From JASGIT01 sp047601665 (lineage in GTDB: Bacteria; Pseudomonadota; Gammaproteobacteria; Burkholderiales; Burkholderiaceae_C): a DNA stretch of 64,000 nt. This document shows positions 18,780 to 30,291 of this stretch, one piece after another. How positions within the stretch are numbered: position 1 is the stretch's first letter; each line of letters starts with the position of its first letter. The position numbers and the translations under genes were made by a program. The notes below the pieces were generated by a model. It searched no databases and was not told the DNA's origin. It worked only from the letters and a program-made list of their open reading frames with translations. The stretch is taken from positions 186,001 to 250,000 of the forward strand of contig JASGIT010000001.1 in assembly GCA_047601665.1 (NCBI GenBank). The letters are read 5' to 3'.

Positions 18780-18856
18780 CTGCCCGTAGCTCAACTGGAT
18801 AGAGCAGCTGCCTTCTAAGCAGCAGGTCGGGGGTTCGAGCCCCTCCGGGCAGGCCA
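18780..18856 (+). tRNA. tRNA-Arg (anticodon TCT)
   Basis: 77-nt cloverleaf. The acceptor CTGCCCG pairs with CGGGCAG, the D arm is AGCTC...GAGC, the anticodon stem-loop is CTGCC TTCTAAG CAGCAG-like with TCT anticodon, and the T arm is GGGGG TTCGAGC CCCTC. The discriminator G is followed by an encoded CCA (18854-18856). Reads AGA codons. Confidence 0.95.
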
Positions 18857-18888
18857 GATCAGCATCTCGCAACATCTCAGACCATCCC

Positions 18889-18924
18889 AAAACCCGCTCT
18901 CCTCCTAGGGAAGCGGGTTTTTCT
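18889..18924 (+). terminator. Terminator after tRNA-Arg
   Basis: Stem AAACCCGCT / AGCGGGTTT with a 12-14 nt loop followed by TTTTCTTT. Confidence 0.85.
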
Positions 18925-19008
18925 TTGCTCGCTCAGTCAATGGCACGATGGCCCGTGCACGTTCGATCCACCCCAAAAGTCAGCGGACTGAACGGACCAT
19001 TCAAAAAA

Positions 19009-19036
19009 GAAAAAGGCCCCGAAGGGCCTTTTTCTT
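19009..19036 (-). terminator. Terminator of the OmpA-like gene
   Basis: AAAAAGGCCC, loop CGAA, GGGCCTTTTT: perfect stem with a U-run on the minus strand, 18 bp past the OmpA-like stop codon. 18925-19008 holds nothing else recognisable. Confidence 0.88.
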
Positions 19037-19053
19037 GGAGCAATCCTGAAGGA

Positions 19054-19704
19054 TTACTTGGAAGCGCGGGTACCGACCACTTCGATTTCCACGCGGCGGT
19101 TCTTGGCGCGGCCAGCAGCGGTCTTGTTGTCGGCGATGGGCTGCTTCTTGCCCTTGCCTTCGGTGTAGACGCGGTTCTTTTCGATGCCCTTGGAGACCAG
19201 GTAGGCCTTCACGGCTTCGGCACGGCGCACCGACAGCTTCTGGTTGTAGGCGTCAGAGCCGACGGAGTCGGTGTGGCCCACGGCGATGATCACTTCCAGG
19301 TTGATGTCCTTGACCTTGGAAGCCAGATCGTCCAGCTTGGCCTTGCCTTCGGGCTTCAGCACTGCCTTGTCGAAGTCGAAGAAGGCGTCGGCGGCGAAGG
19401 TCACCTTGGTGGCCACGGCGGGAGCGGGAACGGGTGCAGGAGCGGGAGCTGCGGCAACCGGTGCAGGAGCGGGAGCGGGCTGCAGGGCGCCATCGCAACC
19501 GACGGCGGCGGTGGCGGGCGTCCAGTTGGCATCGCGCCAGCACAGTTCGTTGGTGCCGTTCTTCCAGACCAGCTCGCCGGTGCCGTTCTGCCAGTTGTCG
19601 ATCACGTTGCCGCCGTTGGCAGCTTGAACCTTGGTTTGTGCGCCAGCTGCGGTCGCGAGCACGGCAGAGGCCAACAACAGTGCCACTTTGTTCAGTTTCT
19701 TCAT
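19054..19704 (-). CDS. OmpA-family peptidoglycan-binding outer-membrane protein
   Basis: 216 aa. Signal peptide MKKLNKVALLLASAVLATAAGA, a short N-domain with repeated W-containing segments (NWQNGTGELVWKNGTNELCW), a Pro-Ala linker (PAPAPAPVAAAPAPAPVPAP), then an OmpA C-terminal domain (FDFDKAVLKPEGKAKLDDLA..., GHTDSVGSDAYNQKLSVRRA, GKGKKQPIADNKTAAGRAKNRRVEI). The catalytic-like Asp and Arg that bind diaminopimelate are present. No beta-barrel, so it is a periplasmic OmpA-like anchor. The start is set by the signal peptide and AGGAGAACC upstream. Confidence 0.92.
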   Translation of the reverse strand: MKKLNKVALLLASAVLATAAGAQTKVQAANGGNVIDNWQNGTGELVWKNGTNELCWRDANWTPATAAVGCDGALQPAPAPAPVAAAPAPAPVPAPAVATKVTFAADAFFDFDKAVLKPEGKAKLDDLASKVKDINLEVIIAVGHTDSVGSDAYNQKLSVRRAEAVKAYLVSKGIEKNRVYTEGKGKKQPIADNKTAAGRAKNRRVEIEVVGTRASK

Positions 19705-19938
19705 GGTTCTCCTCTTGGGGAATAAGCCGCAGCCGCGCTGCGATATCGGGGACGTAGGGACGTTGTCGGTGACCATCACCAAGAACGTTGAAATGATTGT
19801 GCCATACGTAACAGGGGAAAACCGCGCCGACAGGGCTGCGCACCGTAGGACAAAAGCGTATTTGCCTCCAAATGTTGCGCTGTAGCGACACCCCCGTTGC
19901 GCCTAAAATGCCCCACCCCTCCAGCCGGCCCGCCCTCC
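19705..19938. other. Divergent promoter region OmpA-like / gyrA
   Basis: 234 bp between two divergent, normally highly expressed genes. AT-richer than the surrounding DNA around 19785-19885, as expected for promoters. No specific operator recognised. Confidence 0.4.
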
Positions 19939-22557
<2,619 letters not shown>

Positions 22558-22566
22558 CAACTCCTG

Positions 22567-22618
22567 AAACCATAGCTGCTAGCGCTTGATGGACAAGGGC
22601 TAGAGGCCGATTTGACCT
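22567..22618 (+). repeat. Dispersed palindromic repeat, copy 4
   Basis: Reads CCATAGCTGCTAGCGCTTGA, TGGACAAGGGCTAGAGGCCG, ATTTGACC: forward-orientation copy in the gap between gyrA and serC. It occupies most of the 73-bp gap. Confidence 0.85.
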
Positions 22619-22630
22619 GAAACCCTTTCC

Positions 22631-23752
22631 ATGACCCGCCCCTACAACTTCTCCGCCGGCCCCGCCGCCATTCCCGAGGAAGTGCTGCACACCGCCGCCG
22701 CCGAAATGCTGGACTGGCACGGCAGCGGCATGGGCGTGATGGAGATGAGCCACCGGGGCAAGGAATTCATCTCGATCTACGAGCAGGCGGAAAGCGATCT
22801 GCGCCAGCTGCTGGCCGTGCCGCCGCAGTTCAAGATCCTGTTCATGCAGGGCGGTGGGCTGGCCGAGAACGCCATCGTGCCGCTGAACCTGTCGCGCGCG
22901 GGCACGGTGGACTTCGTGGTCACCGGCAGTTGGAGCCAAAAGTCGCGCAAGGAGGCGCAGAAGTACGCCGCCGAGGTACGCACCGCCGCCTCCGCCGAGG
23001 ACTCGAACTTCACCACCCTCCCCACGCCCGCCACCTGGCAGCTGAGCCGGGGCGCGAGCTACCTGCACCTGTGCAGCAACGAAACCATCCACGGCGTGGA
23101 ATTCCAGGAACTGCCTGACTTGAAGGCGCTGGGCTCGGATGCGCCGCTGGTGATCGACTTCTCGTCCCACGTCGCCTCGCGCCCGGTCGACTGGAGCCGC
23201 GTGGGCGTGGCCTTCGGCGGCGCGCAGAAGAACCTCGGCCCGGCAGGGCTGACCCTGGTGGTGGTGCGCGAAGACCTGCTGGGCTACGCCCTGCCCGCCT
23301 GCCCGAGCGCGTTCGACTACCAGATCGTGGCCGACAACCAGTCCATGTACAACACGCCGCCCACCTGGGGCATCTACATGGCGGGACTGACCTTCCAGTG
23401 GCTGCTGCGCCAGACGGAAGGCGCTGGAGACAATGCCGTCACCGGCGTGGCCGCCATGGAGCGCCGCAACATCACCAAGGCCCAGCTGCTGTACGACACC
23501 ATCGACCAGTCCGCGTTCTACGTGAACAAGGTGGCCGCCAATTGCCGCTCGCGCATGAACATTCCGTTCTTCCTGCGCGACGAATCGCGCAACGACGCCT
23601 TCCTGGTCGGCGCCAGGGAGCGTGGCCTGCTGCAGCTCAAGGGCCACAAGTCGGTCGGCGGAATGCGCGCCAGCCTCTACAACGCCATGCCGCTGGCGGG
23701 CGTGCAGGCGCTGGTGGACTACCTGCAAGAATTTGAACGGCACCACGCCTGA
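22631..23752 (+). CDS. serC: Phosphoserine aminotransferase
   Basis: 373-aa class V aminotransferase making 3-phosphoserine from 3-phosphohydroxypyruvate (serine and also pyridoxal-phosphate synthesis). Seen: N-terminal NFSAGPAAIP, substrate-binding HRGKEF, PLP region and Schiff-base Lys in FGGAQKNLGPAGL, and the C-terminal GGMRASLYNA. The length is slightly above the E. coli enzyme (362). It is 10 bp upstream of pheA in the conserved serC-pheA order. Confidence 0.96.
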   Translation: MTRPYNFSAGPAAIPEEVLHTAAAEMLDWHGSGMGVMEMSHRGKEFISIYEQAESDLRQLLAVPPQFKILFMQGGGLAENAIVPLNLSRAGTVDFVVTGSWSQKSRKEAQKYAAEVRTAASAEDSNFTTLPTPATWQLSRGASYLHLCSNETIHGVEFQELPDLKALGSDAPLVIDFSSHVASRPVDWSRVGVAFGGAQKNLGPAGLTLVVVREDLLGYALPACPSAFDYQIVADNQSMYNTPPTWGIYMAGLTFQWLLRQTEGAGDNAVTGVAAMERRNITKAQLLYDTIDQSAFYVNKVAANCRSRMNIPFFLRDESRNDAFLVGARERGLLQLKGHKSVGGMRASLYNAMPLAGVQALVDYLQEFERHHA

Positions 23753-23762
23753 AGCACCGGCC

Positions 23763-24860
23763 ATGACGACCCCACAAGCCTCCCCCGACCTGGCCGACCT
23801 GCGCGTGCAGATCGACACCATCGACCAGCAACTGCTCCAGCTCGTCAACCAGCGCGCCCGCGTGGCCGAGCAGGTGGGCGAACTCAAGAAGCGCGAAGGC
23901 ACGCCCTTCTTCCGCCCCGACCGCGTGGCCCAGGTCATCGCCAAGATCACCGAGGCCAACCCCGGCCCGCTCAAGGGCGCGCACGTGTCCGCCATCTGGC
24001 GCGAGATCATGTCGGCCTGCCTCGCGCTCGAATCGCCCCAGCGCGTGGCCGTGCTGGGGCCGCAGGGCACCTTCTGCGAGCAGGCGGCGATCGAATACTT
24101 CGGCGGCGCGGCCGACCTGATGTACTGCGCCAACTTCGACGAGGTGTTCCACGCCACGGCGGCGGGCAGCGCGCAGTTCGGCGTGGTGGGGGTCGAGAAC
24201 TCGAACGAAGGCGTGGTCACGCGCTCGCTCGACATGTTCCTGCACACGCCCTGCCACGTGGTGGGCGAGGTGAGCCTGCTGATCCGCCACAACCTGCTGC
24301 GCCAGACGAATTCGCCCGAGGGCATAGAGGCCGTGCTGGCCCACCCGCAGGCGCTGGCGCAGTGCCAGGGCTGGCTGTCCAAGCACCTGCCGCACGCCGA
24401 GCGCCGGCCCGTGTCCAGCAACGCCGAGGGCGCGCGCCTGGCCGCCACCAACCCGGCCTGGGCCGCGCTCTCCAGCGAACGCGCCGCGCAGCAATACGGC
24501 CTGCACGTGGTGGCCCACGCCATCCAGGACGACGCCTACAACCGCACGCGCTTCGCCGTGATCTGCCTGCCGCACACGCTGGCCACGCCCGCGCCGTCCG
24601 GCCACGACTGCACCAGCCTCATCATCTCCGTGCCCAACCGCCCCGGCGCGGTGCACGACCTGCTGGTGCCGCTGAAGAACCACGGCGTGTCGATGACGCG
24701 CTTCGAGTCGCGCCCCGCGCGCACCGGCCAGTGGGAGTACTACTTCTACATCGACATCGAGGGCCACCCCGACCAGCCCCACGTGGCCGCCGCGCTGGCC
24801 GAACTGCAGCAGCTTGCCGCCTTCTACAAGGTGCTGGGCACCTATCCGGTAGCGGCTTAA
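23763..24860 (+). CDS. pheA: Bifunctional chorismate mutase / prephenate dehydratase
   Basis: 365-aa P-protein of phenylalanine synthesis. Chorismate mutase (AroQ) domain at residues 8-95 (LRVQIDTIDQQLLQLVNQRA, KKREGTPFFRPDR), prephenate dehydratase at about 98-275 (LGPQGTFCEQAA, NSNEGVV, with the catalytic NRTRF motif), and an ACT regulatory domain from 285 with GAVHDLL and ESRPAR, the phenylalanine-binding motifs. Feedback inhibition by Phe is therefore expected. Confidence 0.96.
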   Translation: MTTPQASPDLADLRVQIDTIDQQLLQLVNQRARVAEQVGELKKREGTPFFRPDRVAQVIAKITEANPGPLKGAHVSAIWREIMSACLALESPQRVAVLGPQGTFCEQAAIEYFGGAADLMYCANFDEVFHATAAGSAQFGVVGVENSNEGVVTRSLDMFLHTPCHVVGEVSLLIRHNLLRQTNSPEGIEAVLAHPQALAQCQGWLSKHLPHAERRPVSSNAEGARLAATNPAWAALSSERAAQQYGLHVVAHAIQDDAYNRTRFAVICLPHTLATPAPSGHDCTSLIISVPNRPGAVHDLLVPLKNHGVSMTRFESRPARTGQWEYYFYIDIEGHPDQPHVAAALAELQQLAAFYKVLGTYPVAA

Positions 24861-24863
24861 GCC

Positions 24864-25748
24864 ATGTTCGAGCAACTGGGGTTGATCGGCTGCGGCCTCA
24901 TGGGCGGCTCGTTCGCGCTGGCGCTCAAGAAGGCGGGGCTGGTCCAGCGCGTGGTGGGCTACAGCAAGTCACCCTCCACCACCGAGCGCGCACGGCAGCT
25001 GGGCGTGATCGACGTGGAGGCACCCTCCGCCCTGCTCGCCGTGGCGGGGGCCGACATCGTGCTGCTGGCCGTGCCCGTGGCCGCCACCGAATCCACGCTC
25101 AAGGCCATCCGCCACCTGGTCACGCCGCAGATGCTGGTCATGGACGTGGGCTCCACCAAGGGCGACGTGGTGCAGGCCGCGCGCAACGCGCTGGAGGGCA
25201 AGCTCGGCTCCTTCGTGCCCGCGCACCCCATCGCGGGCCGCGAGGTCTCGGGCGTGGAGCATTCCGATGCCGCGCTGTACCAGGGCTGCCACGTGGTGCT
25301 CACGCCCACCGAGCGCACCTTCACCGCCCACCTGCGCCGCGCCGAGGAGGTGTGGACGGCGCTGGGCGGCCGCGTCACCAGCATGTCGCCCGAAGCGCAC
25401 GACGCCGCCTTCGCCGCCGTGAGCCACCTGCCCCACCTGATCGCGTTCGCGGCCATGCAGGGCATCCTGGGCCAGACGCAGGCCGACCATTTCCTGTCGC
25501 TGGCGGGCCCCGGCTTCCGCGACTTCACGCGCATCGCCGCGAGCGACCCGAAAATGTGGCGCGACGTGCTGCGCGCCAACCGCGACGAGGTGCTGGCCCA
25601 GTCCCGCCACTTCCAGCAGGCGCTGCACGCCTTCGAGCAGGCCATGCTGGCCGACGATGGCGGGCAGGCCCTCGAAGACATGATCACCCTGGCGAGCTCC
25701 ACCCGCGCCCATTGGCGCCTGGGCGCTGGCCGCACGCATTCCACCTGA
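24864..25748 (+). CDS. tyrA: Prephenate dehydrogenase
   Basis: 294-aa NAD(P)-dependent enzyme forming 4-hydroxyphenylpyruvate in tyrosine synthesis. Rossmann motif GLIGCGLMGGS at 6-16, DVGSTKGDV, and the HPIAGREVSGVEHS substrate motif with catalytic His. No ACT or chorismate mutase domain. Begins 3 bp after pheA and overlaps the aroA-cmk start by 1 bp (TGATG). The hisC-type gene often found between pheA and tyrA in related bacteria is absent. Confidence 0.94.
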   Translation: MFEQLGLIGCGLMGGSFALALKKAGLVQRVVGYSKSPSTTERARQLGVIDVEAPSALLAVAGADIVLLAVPVAATESTLKAIRHLVTPQMLVMDVGSTKGDVVQAARNALEGKLGSFVPAHPIAGREVSGVEHSDAALYQGCHVVLTPTERTFTAHLRRAEEVWTALGGRVTSMSPEAHDAAFAAVSHLPHLIAFAAMQGILGQTQADHFLSLAGPGFRDFTRIAASDPKMWRDVLRANRDEVLAQSRHFQQALHAFEQAMLADDGGQALEDMITLASSTRAHWRLGAGRTHST

Positions 25749-27751
25749 TGTACACCACCGCCTTTCTCGACCTGCCGCCGCTCGAAGCCGCCGGGGGCGA
25801 GGTCCGCCTGCCCGGCTCCAAGAGCATTTCCAACCGCGTGCTGCTGCTCGCCGCCCTGAGCGAGGGCACGACCGAAGTGCACGACCTGCTCGCCTCCGAC
25901 GACACGCGCGTGATGCTCGACGCGCTGCGCGCCATCGGCTGCACGGTGGATGAAGCGGGCGACGCTGTGCGCATCACCGGCCTGGGCGCGGCCCCGCCCC
26001 GCTCCGCCAAGCTGTTCCTGGGCAACGCGGGCACCGCCATGCGCCCGCTGACGGCGGCGCTGACGCTGCTGGGGGGCGAGTTCGAGCTGTCGGGCGTGCC
26101 GCGGATGCACGAGCGGCCCATCGGCGACCTGGTGGACGCGCTGCGCCAGCTGGGCTGCCATATCGACTACCTGCGCAACGAGGGCTACCCGCCGCTGCGC
26201 ATCCACCACGGCAACGGCCTGCCGCCGCTCGCGCTCGGCGCCCCCATCCGCGTGCGCGGCGACGTGTCCAGCCAGTTCCTGACCGCGCTGCTCATGGCGC
26301 TGCCGCTGGTGGCGCGCGAGCGCGACGTCGTCATCGAGGTGGTGGGCGAACTGATCTCCAAGCCCTACATCCACATCACGCTCGAACTGCTGGCGCGCTT
26401 CGGCATCCGCGTGGCGCACGACCACTGGCAGCGCTTCACCATTCCGGCGGGCAGCCGCTACCAGTCGCCGGGCAGCATCCACGTGGAGGCGGACGCCTCG
26501 TCCGCTAGTTATTTCATAGCGCTTGGCGCACTGGCGGCGCCGGCTGTGGGCCAGAATGGCATCAAAATCCTGGGCGTGGGGCTGGACTCCATCCAGGGCG
26601 ACATCCGCTTCGTGGACGCCGCGCGCGCCATGGGCGCCGCCGTCACGGGCGGCCCCAACTGGCTGCACATCGCGCGCGGCGCCTGGCCGCTGCAAGCCAT
26701 CGACCTCGACTGCAACCACATCCCCGACGCGGCCATGACGCTGGCCGTGATGGCGCTGTACGCCCAGGGCACGACCACGCTGCGCAACATCGCCAGCTGG
26801 CGCGTGAAGGAAACCGACCGCCTGGCCGCCATGGCCACCGAACTGCGCAAGCTCGGCGCCACGGTGGAAGAAGGCGCGGACTTCCTGCGCATCACCCCGC
26901 CCGTCAGCCTGCAAGCCTGGAAGCCCGCCAGCATCCACACCTACGACGACCACCGCGTCGCCATGTGCTTCTCGCTCGCGGCGTTCAACCCCGCCGGGCT
27001 GCCGGTGCGCATCGAAGACCCGAAGTGCGTGGCCAAGACCTTCCCCGACTACTTCGAGGCCCTGTTCTCAGTGGCGTACACGCCCGCCGACCGCATCCCC
27101 GTGCTCTGCATCGACGGCCCCACGGCCTCGGGCAAGGGCACGCTGGCCGCCGCCGTGGCCGAGCGGCTGGGCTACCACCTGCTCGACTCGGGCGTGCTCT
27201 ACCGCGCCACGGGGCTGGCCGCCGCCGCCATCGCGCCGGAGCAGGAAGAAGCCATCGCCGCCATCGCCCGCACGCTGCCCATCCGCTTCCAGGACGACCG
27301 CGTCTGGCTGGACGGCAGCGACGTGACCGACGCCCTGCGCACCGAGGACGCGGGCATGAACGCCTCGCGCGTCTCCGCCCTGCCCGCCGTGCGCACGGCG
27401 CTGGTGGCGCTGCAGCACGGTTTCCGGACGCTGCCCGGCCTCGTGGCCGACGGGCGCGACATGGGCACGGTGATCTTCCCCGCCGCGCCGCTCAAGGTCT
27501 ACCTGACCGCCAGCACCGCCTGCCGCGCCGAGCGGCGGTATAAACAGTTGATTTCAAAGGGAATTTCAGCTACCATTGACAGTCTTCGCGCAGACCTTGA
27601 GGCGCGCGACCAGCGGGACCAGTCCCGCGCCGTCGCCCCCTTGAAGCCCGCGCGGGACGCCCTGGTGCTGGACAACTCCGCGCTGACGATCGAAGAAGCC
27701 GTCAGCCAGGTGCTTGCCTGGTGGCAGGAGCGCCAGCCCTTCAAGGGCTGA
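25748..27751 (+). CDS. aroA-cmk: Fused EPSP synthase (AroA) - cytidylate kinase (Cmk)
   Basis: One 667-aa open frame with two complete enzymes. Residues 1 to about 440 are 5-enolpyruvylshikimate-3-phosphate synthase (LPGSKSISNR, GNAGTAMRPL, RMHERPIGDLVDALRQLGC, DDHRVAM, KTFPDYFEAL). From about 453 a CMP kinase follows (IDGPTASGKGT P-loop, LDSGVLYRA, DGRDMGTVIFP, RAERRYKQL). No stop or restart separates them; the linker is SVAYTPADRIP. The adjacent separate genes aroA and cmk of other proteobacteria are thus joined. Codons around residues 250-260 (GCTAGTTATTTCATAGCG) are unusually AT-rich. Confidence 0.95.
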   Translation: MYTTAFLDLPPLEAAGGEVRLPGSKSISNRVLLLAALSEGTTEVHDLLASDDTRVMLDALRAIGCTVDEAGDAVRITGLGAAPPRSAKLFLGNAGTAMRPLTAALTLLGGEFELSGVPRMHERPIGDLVDALRQLGCHIDYLRNEGYPPLRIHHGNGLPPLALGAPIRVRGDVSSQFLTALLMALPLVARERDVVIEVVGELISKPYIHITLELLARFGIRVAHDHWQRFTIPAGSRYQSPGSIHVEADASSASYFIALGALAAPAVGQNGIKILGVGLDSIQGDIRFVDAARAMGAAVTGGPNWLHIARGAWPLQAIDLDCNHIPDAAMTLAVMALYAQGTTTLRNIASWRVKETDRLAAMATELRKLGATVEEGADFLRITPPVSLQAWKPASIHTYDDHRVAMCFSLAAFNPAGLPVRIEDPKCVAKTFPDYFEALFSVAYTPADRIPVLCIDGPTASGKGTLAAAVAERLGYHLLDSGVLYRATGLAAAAIAPEQEEAIAAIARTLPIRFQDDRVWLDGSDVTDALRTEDAGMNASRVSALPAVRTALVALQHGFRTLPGLVADGRDMGTVIFPAAPLKVYLTASTACRAERRYKQLISKGISATIDSLRADLEARDQRDQSRAVAPLKPARDALVLDNSALTIEEAVSQVLAWWQERQPFKG

Positions 27752-27796
27752 AACCGGCCCACGCCGTCCCTGCCGCGCCGCTTGGCGCATGGCGGC

Positions 27797-27812
27797 GTGG
27801 TTCATCAACCAC
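27797..27812 (+). promoter_or_regulatory. Perfect hairpin in the cmk-rpsA gap
   Basis: GTGGTT, loop CATC, AACCAC. It lies in the 158-bp leader of rpsA, where an rpsA promoter and possible leader regulation are expected; no T-run follows. Confidence 0.35.
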
Positions 27813-27909
27813 AACCCGCGGAACCTTCCGCCCCCCCTCGCGCAGACAGTCTTAGAAACGACAGCAATGGTGCTGCCGGAAACCTGTTTCATTGCGCACA
27901 AGGAACTAC

Positions 27910-29595
27910 ATGTCTGAATCTTTTGCCGCCCTGTTTGAAGAATCGCTGCAACGCACCGAAATGCGTCCGGGCGAGGTCATCACCGCCGAAGTCGTGCGCG
28001 TGGAGCACAACTTCGTCGTCGTGAACGCCGGCCTCAAGTCCGAAGCCTACGTGCCGATCGACGAATTCAAGAACGACCAGGGCGAGATCGAAGTCCAGGT
28101 GGGCGACTTCGTGTCCGTGGCCATCGGCTCCATCGAGAACGGCTATGGCGACACCATCCTGTCGCGTGACACCGCCAAGCGCCTGGCTTCGTGGCTGGCG
28201 CTCGAAAAGGCCCTCGAATCGGGCGAATTCGTCACCGGCACCACCTCCGGCAAGGTCAAGGGCGGCCTCACCGTGCTGGTCAACGGCATCCGCGCCTTCC
28301 TGCCCGGCTCGCTGATCGACACCCGTCCGATCAAGGACCTGACGCCCTACGAAAACAAGACCCTGGAATTCAAGGTCATCAAGCTCGACCGCAAGCGCAA
28401 CAACGTGGTGCTATCGCGCCGCGCCGTGGTCGAAGCCTCGATGGGCGAAGAGCGCGCCAAGCTGATGGAAACGCTGAAGGAAGGCTCCATCGTCAACGGC
28501 GTGGTCAAGAACATCACCGAATACGGTGCGTTCGTGGACCTGGGCGGCATCGACGGCCTGCTGCACATCACCGACATGGCATGGCGCCGCGTGCGCCACC
28601 CGTCCGAGGTGGTCACGGCTGGCCAGGAGATCACCGCCAAGATCCTCAAGTTCGACACCGAGAAGAACCGCGTGTCCCTGGGCCTCAAGCAGATGGGCGA
28701 CGACCCGTGGATGGGCGTCTCGCGCCGCTACCCCTCGGGCACCCGCCTGTTCGGCAAGGTCACGAACATCGCCGACTACGGCGCGTTCGTGGAACTCGAA
28801 CCCGGCATCGAAGGCCTGGTGCACGTCTCCGAAATGGACTGGACCAACAAGAACGTGGCCCCGTCCAAGCTCGTGTCGCTGGGCGACGAAGTCGAAGTCA
28901 TGGTCCTGGAGATCGACGAAGACAAGCGCCGCATCAGCCTGGGCATGAAGCAGTGCCGCGCCAACCCCTGGCAAGAGTTCGCGCAGAACACCAAGCGCGG
29001 CGACCGCGTGAAGGGCCCGATCAAGTCGATCACCGACTTCGGCGTGTTCGTGGGCCTGGCTGCCGGCATCGACGGCCTGGTGCACCTGTCCGACCTGTCC
29101 TGGAACGAGCCCGGCGAAGCCGCCGTGCGCAACTACAAGAAGGGCCAGGAAGTCGAAGCCATCGTGCTGGCCGTGGACGTGGACCGCGAGCGCATCTCGC
29201 TGGGCATCAAGCAGCTCGACCAGGACCCGTTCACCACCTTCGTGACGGTGAACGACAAGGGCCAGACGGTGACCGGCAAGGTCAAGACCGTGGACGCCCG
29301 TGGCGCCGAGATCGACCTGGGCGAAGACATCGTGGGCTACCTGCGCGCTTCGGAAATCTCCCGCGACCGCGTGGAAGATGCCCGCAACGTGCTCAAGGAA
29401 GGCGACGAAGTCACCGCCGTGGTGGTGAACGTGGACCGCAAGACCCGCAACATCCAGCTGTCCATCCGCGCCAAGGACCAGGCCGACCAGCAGGAAGCCA
29501 TGGCCAGCCTGTCGGCCCAGTCGGCCCGCGAAAGCGCCGGCACCACCAGCCTGGGCGCCCTGCTGCGCGCCAAGCTGGACAACTCGGAAAAGTAA
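27910..29595 (+). CDS. rpsA: 30S ribosomal protein S1
   Basis: 561-aa S1 with six S1/OB repeats: residues about 20-90, 105-170, 190-260, 275-347, 362-433 and 448-520, each ending in the DxxxxRxSLGxKQ-type motif. It anchors mRNA on the 30S subunit. Length and domain number match E. coli (557). AAGGAA precedes the start. Conserved position between cmk and ihfB. Confidence 0.97.
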   Translation: MSESFAALFEESLQRTEMRPGEVITAEVVRVEHNFVVVNAGLKSEAYVPIDEFKNDQGEIEVQVGDFVSVAIGSIENGYGDTILSRDTAKRLASWLALEKALESGEFVTGTTSGKVKGGLTVLVNGIRAFLPGSLIDTRPIKDLTPYENKTLEFKVIKLDRKRNNVVLSRRAVVEASMGEERAKLMETLKEGSIVNGVVKNITEYGAFVDLGGIDGLLHITDMAWRRVRHPSEVVTAGQEITAKILKFDTEKNRVSLGLKQMGDDPWMGVSRRYPSGTRLFGKVTNIADYGAFVELEPGIEGLVHVSEMDWTNKNVAPSKLVSLGDEVEVMVLEIDEDKRRISLGMKQCRANPWQEFAQNTKRGDRVKGPIKSITDFGVFVGLAAGIDGLVHLSDLSWNEPGEAAVRNYKKGQEVEAIVLAVDVDRERISLGIKQLDQDPFTTFVTVNDKGQTVTGKVKTVDARGAEIDLGEDIVGYLRASEISRDRVEDARNVLKEGDEVTAVVVNVDRKTRNIQLSIRAKDQADQQEAMASLSAQSARESAGTTSLGALLRAKLDNSEK

Positions 29596-29664
29596 GAAGC
29601 GCTTTGAGCGTTTTGCGCGGCGCGCATGTGTGCGCCACGCCCGACGCCCGGCGCGCCCTGTCCA

Positions 29665-29955
29665 ATGACCCGATCTGATCTAGTGGAAGAACTGGCTGCC
29701 CGTTTCAGCCAGCTCACGCACCGCGATGCCGAGGCTGCGGTGAAAACCATCCTCGACGCCGTGGGCGACGCGCTGGTGCGCGGCCACCGCATCGAGATCC
29801 GGGGCTTTGGCAGCTTCTCCGTCACGCACCGCCCGCCGCGCCTGGGCCGCAACCCGCGCAGCGGCGAGGCGGTGCAGATCCCGGAAAAGCGCGTGCCGCA
29901 CTTCAAGCCCGGCAAGGCGCTGCGCGAAGCCGTCGCCGAACGGGCCGCCGAATAG
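29665..29955 (+). CDS. ihfB: Integration host factor subunit beta
   Basis: 96-aa DNABII protein, half of the IHF heterodimer that bends DNA by about 160 degrees. N-terminal helical dimer body (MTRSDLVEELAARF), the DNA-binding arm GFGSFSVTHRPPRLGRNPRS with the intercalating Pro context RNPR, and the PHFKPGKALRE C-terminus. Position after rpsA distinguishes it from HU. Confidence 0.95.
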   Translation: MTRSDLVEELAARFSQLTHRDAEAAVKTILDAVGDALVRGHRIEIRGFGSFSVTHRPPRLGRNPRSGEAVQIPEKRVPHFKPGKALREAVAERAAE

Positions 29956-29982
29956 AATCCCCACCACCCACCGGGGAGACGC

Positions 29983-30291
29983 ATGAAATACCTCCTGTGG
30001 CTGCTCAAGGCAGCCATTTTTTTTACGCTGTTCGCCTTCGCGCTGAACAACCAGCAAGACGCCACCGTGCACTTCTTCTTCGGCACCGAGTGGCGCGCCT
30101 CGCTGGTGCTGGTCGTGCTCGCGGCCTTTGCGCTGGGCGTGATGGTGGGCGCGCTCGGCATGGTGCCGCGCTGGTGGCGCCACCGCAAAGCGGCGCGCAA
30201 GGCCCAGGCCGTGCCAGCACCCGCCGCCGACGCCGCGCCCGCAGCGGCAGCCCCCATCGAGCCGCCGCCGCCCACCGTTCATGGAATTTGA
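29983..30291 (+). CDS. lapA: LapA-family inner-membrane protein
   Basis: 102-aa DUF1049/LapA protein with two TM helices (LLWLLKAAIFFTLFAFAL and ASLVLVVLAAFALGVMVGAL) flanking the NNQQDATVHFFFG loop, which carries the conserved N-x-Q segment. A Pro/Ala-rich cytosolic tail follows. Partner of LapB in LPS assembly control. Preceded by GGGGAG; the 3' end overlaps lapB by 11 bp. Confidence 0.9.
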   Translation: MKYLLWLLKAAIFFTLFAFALNNQQDATVHFFFGTEWRASLVLVVLAAFALGVMVGALGMVPRWWRHRKAARKAQAVPAPAADAAPAAAAPIEPPPPTVHGI

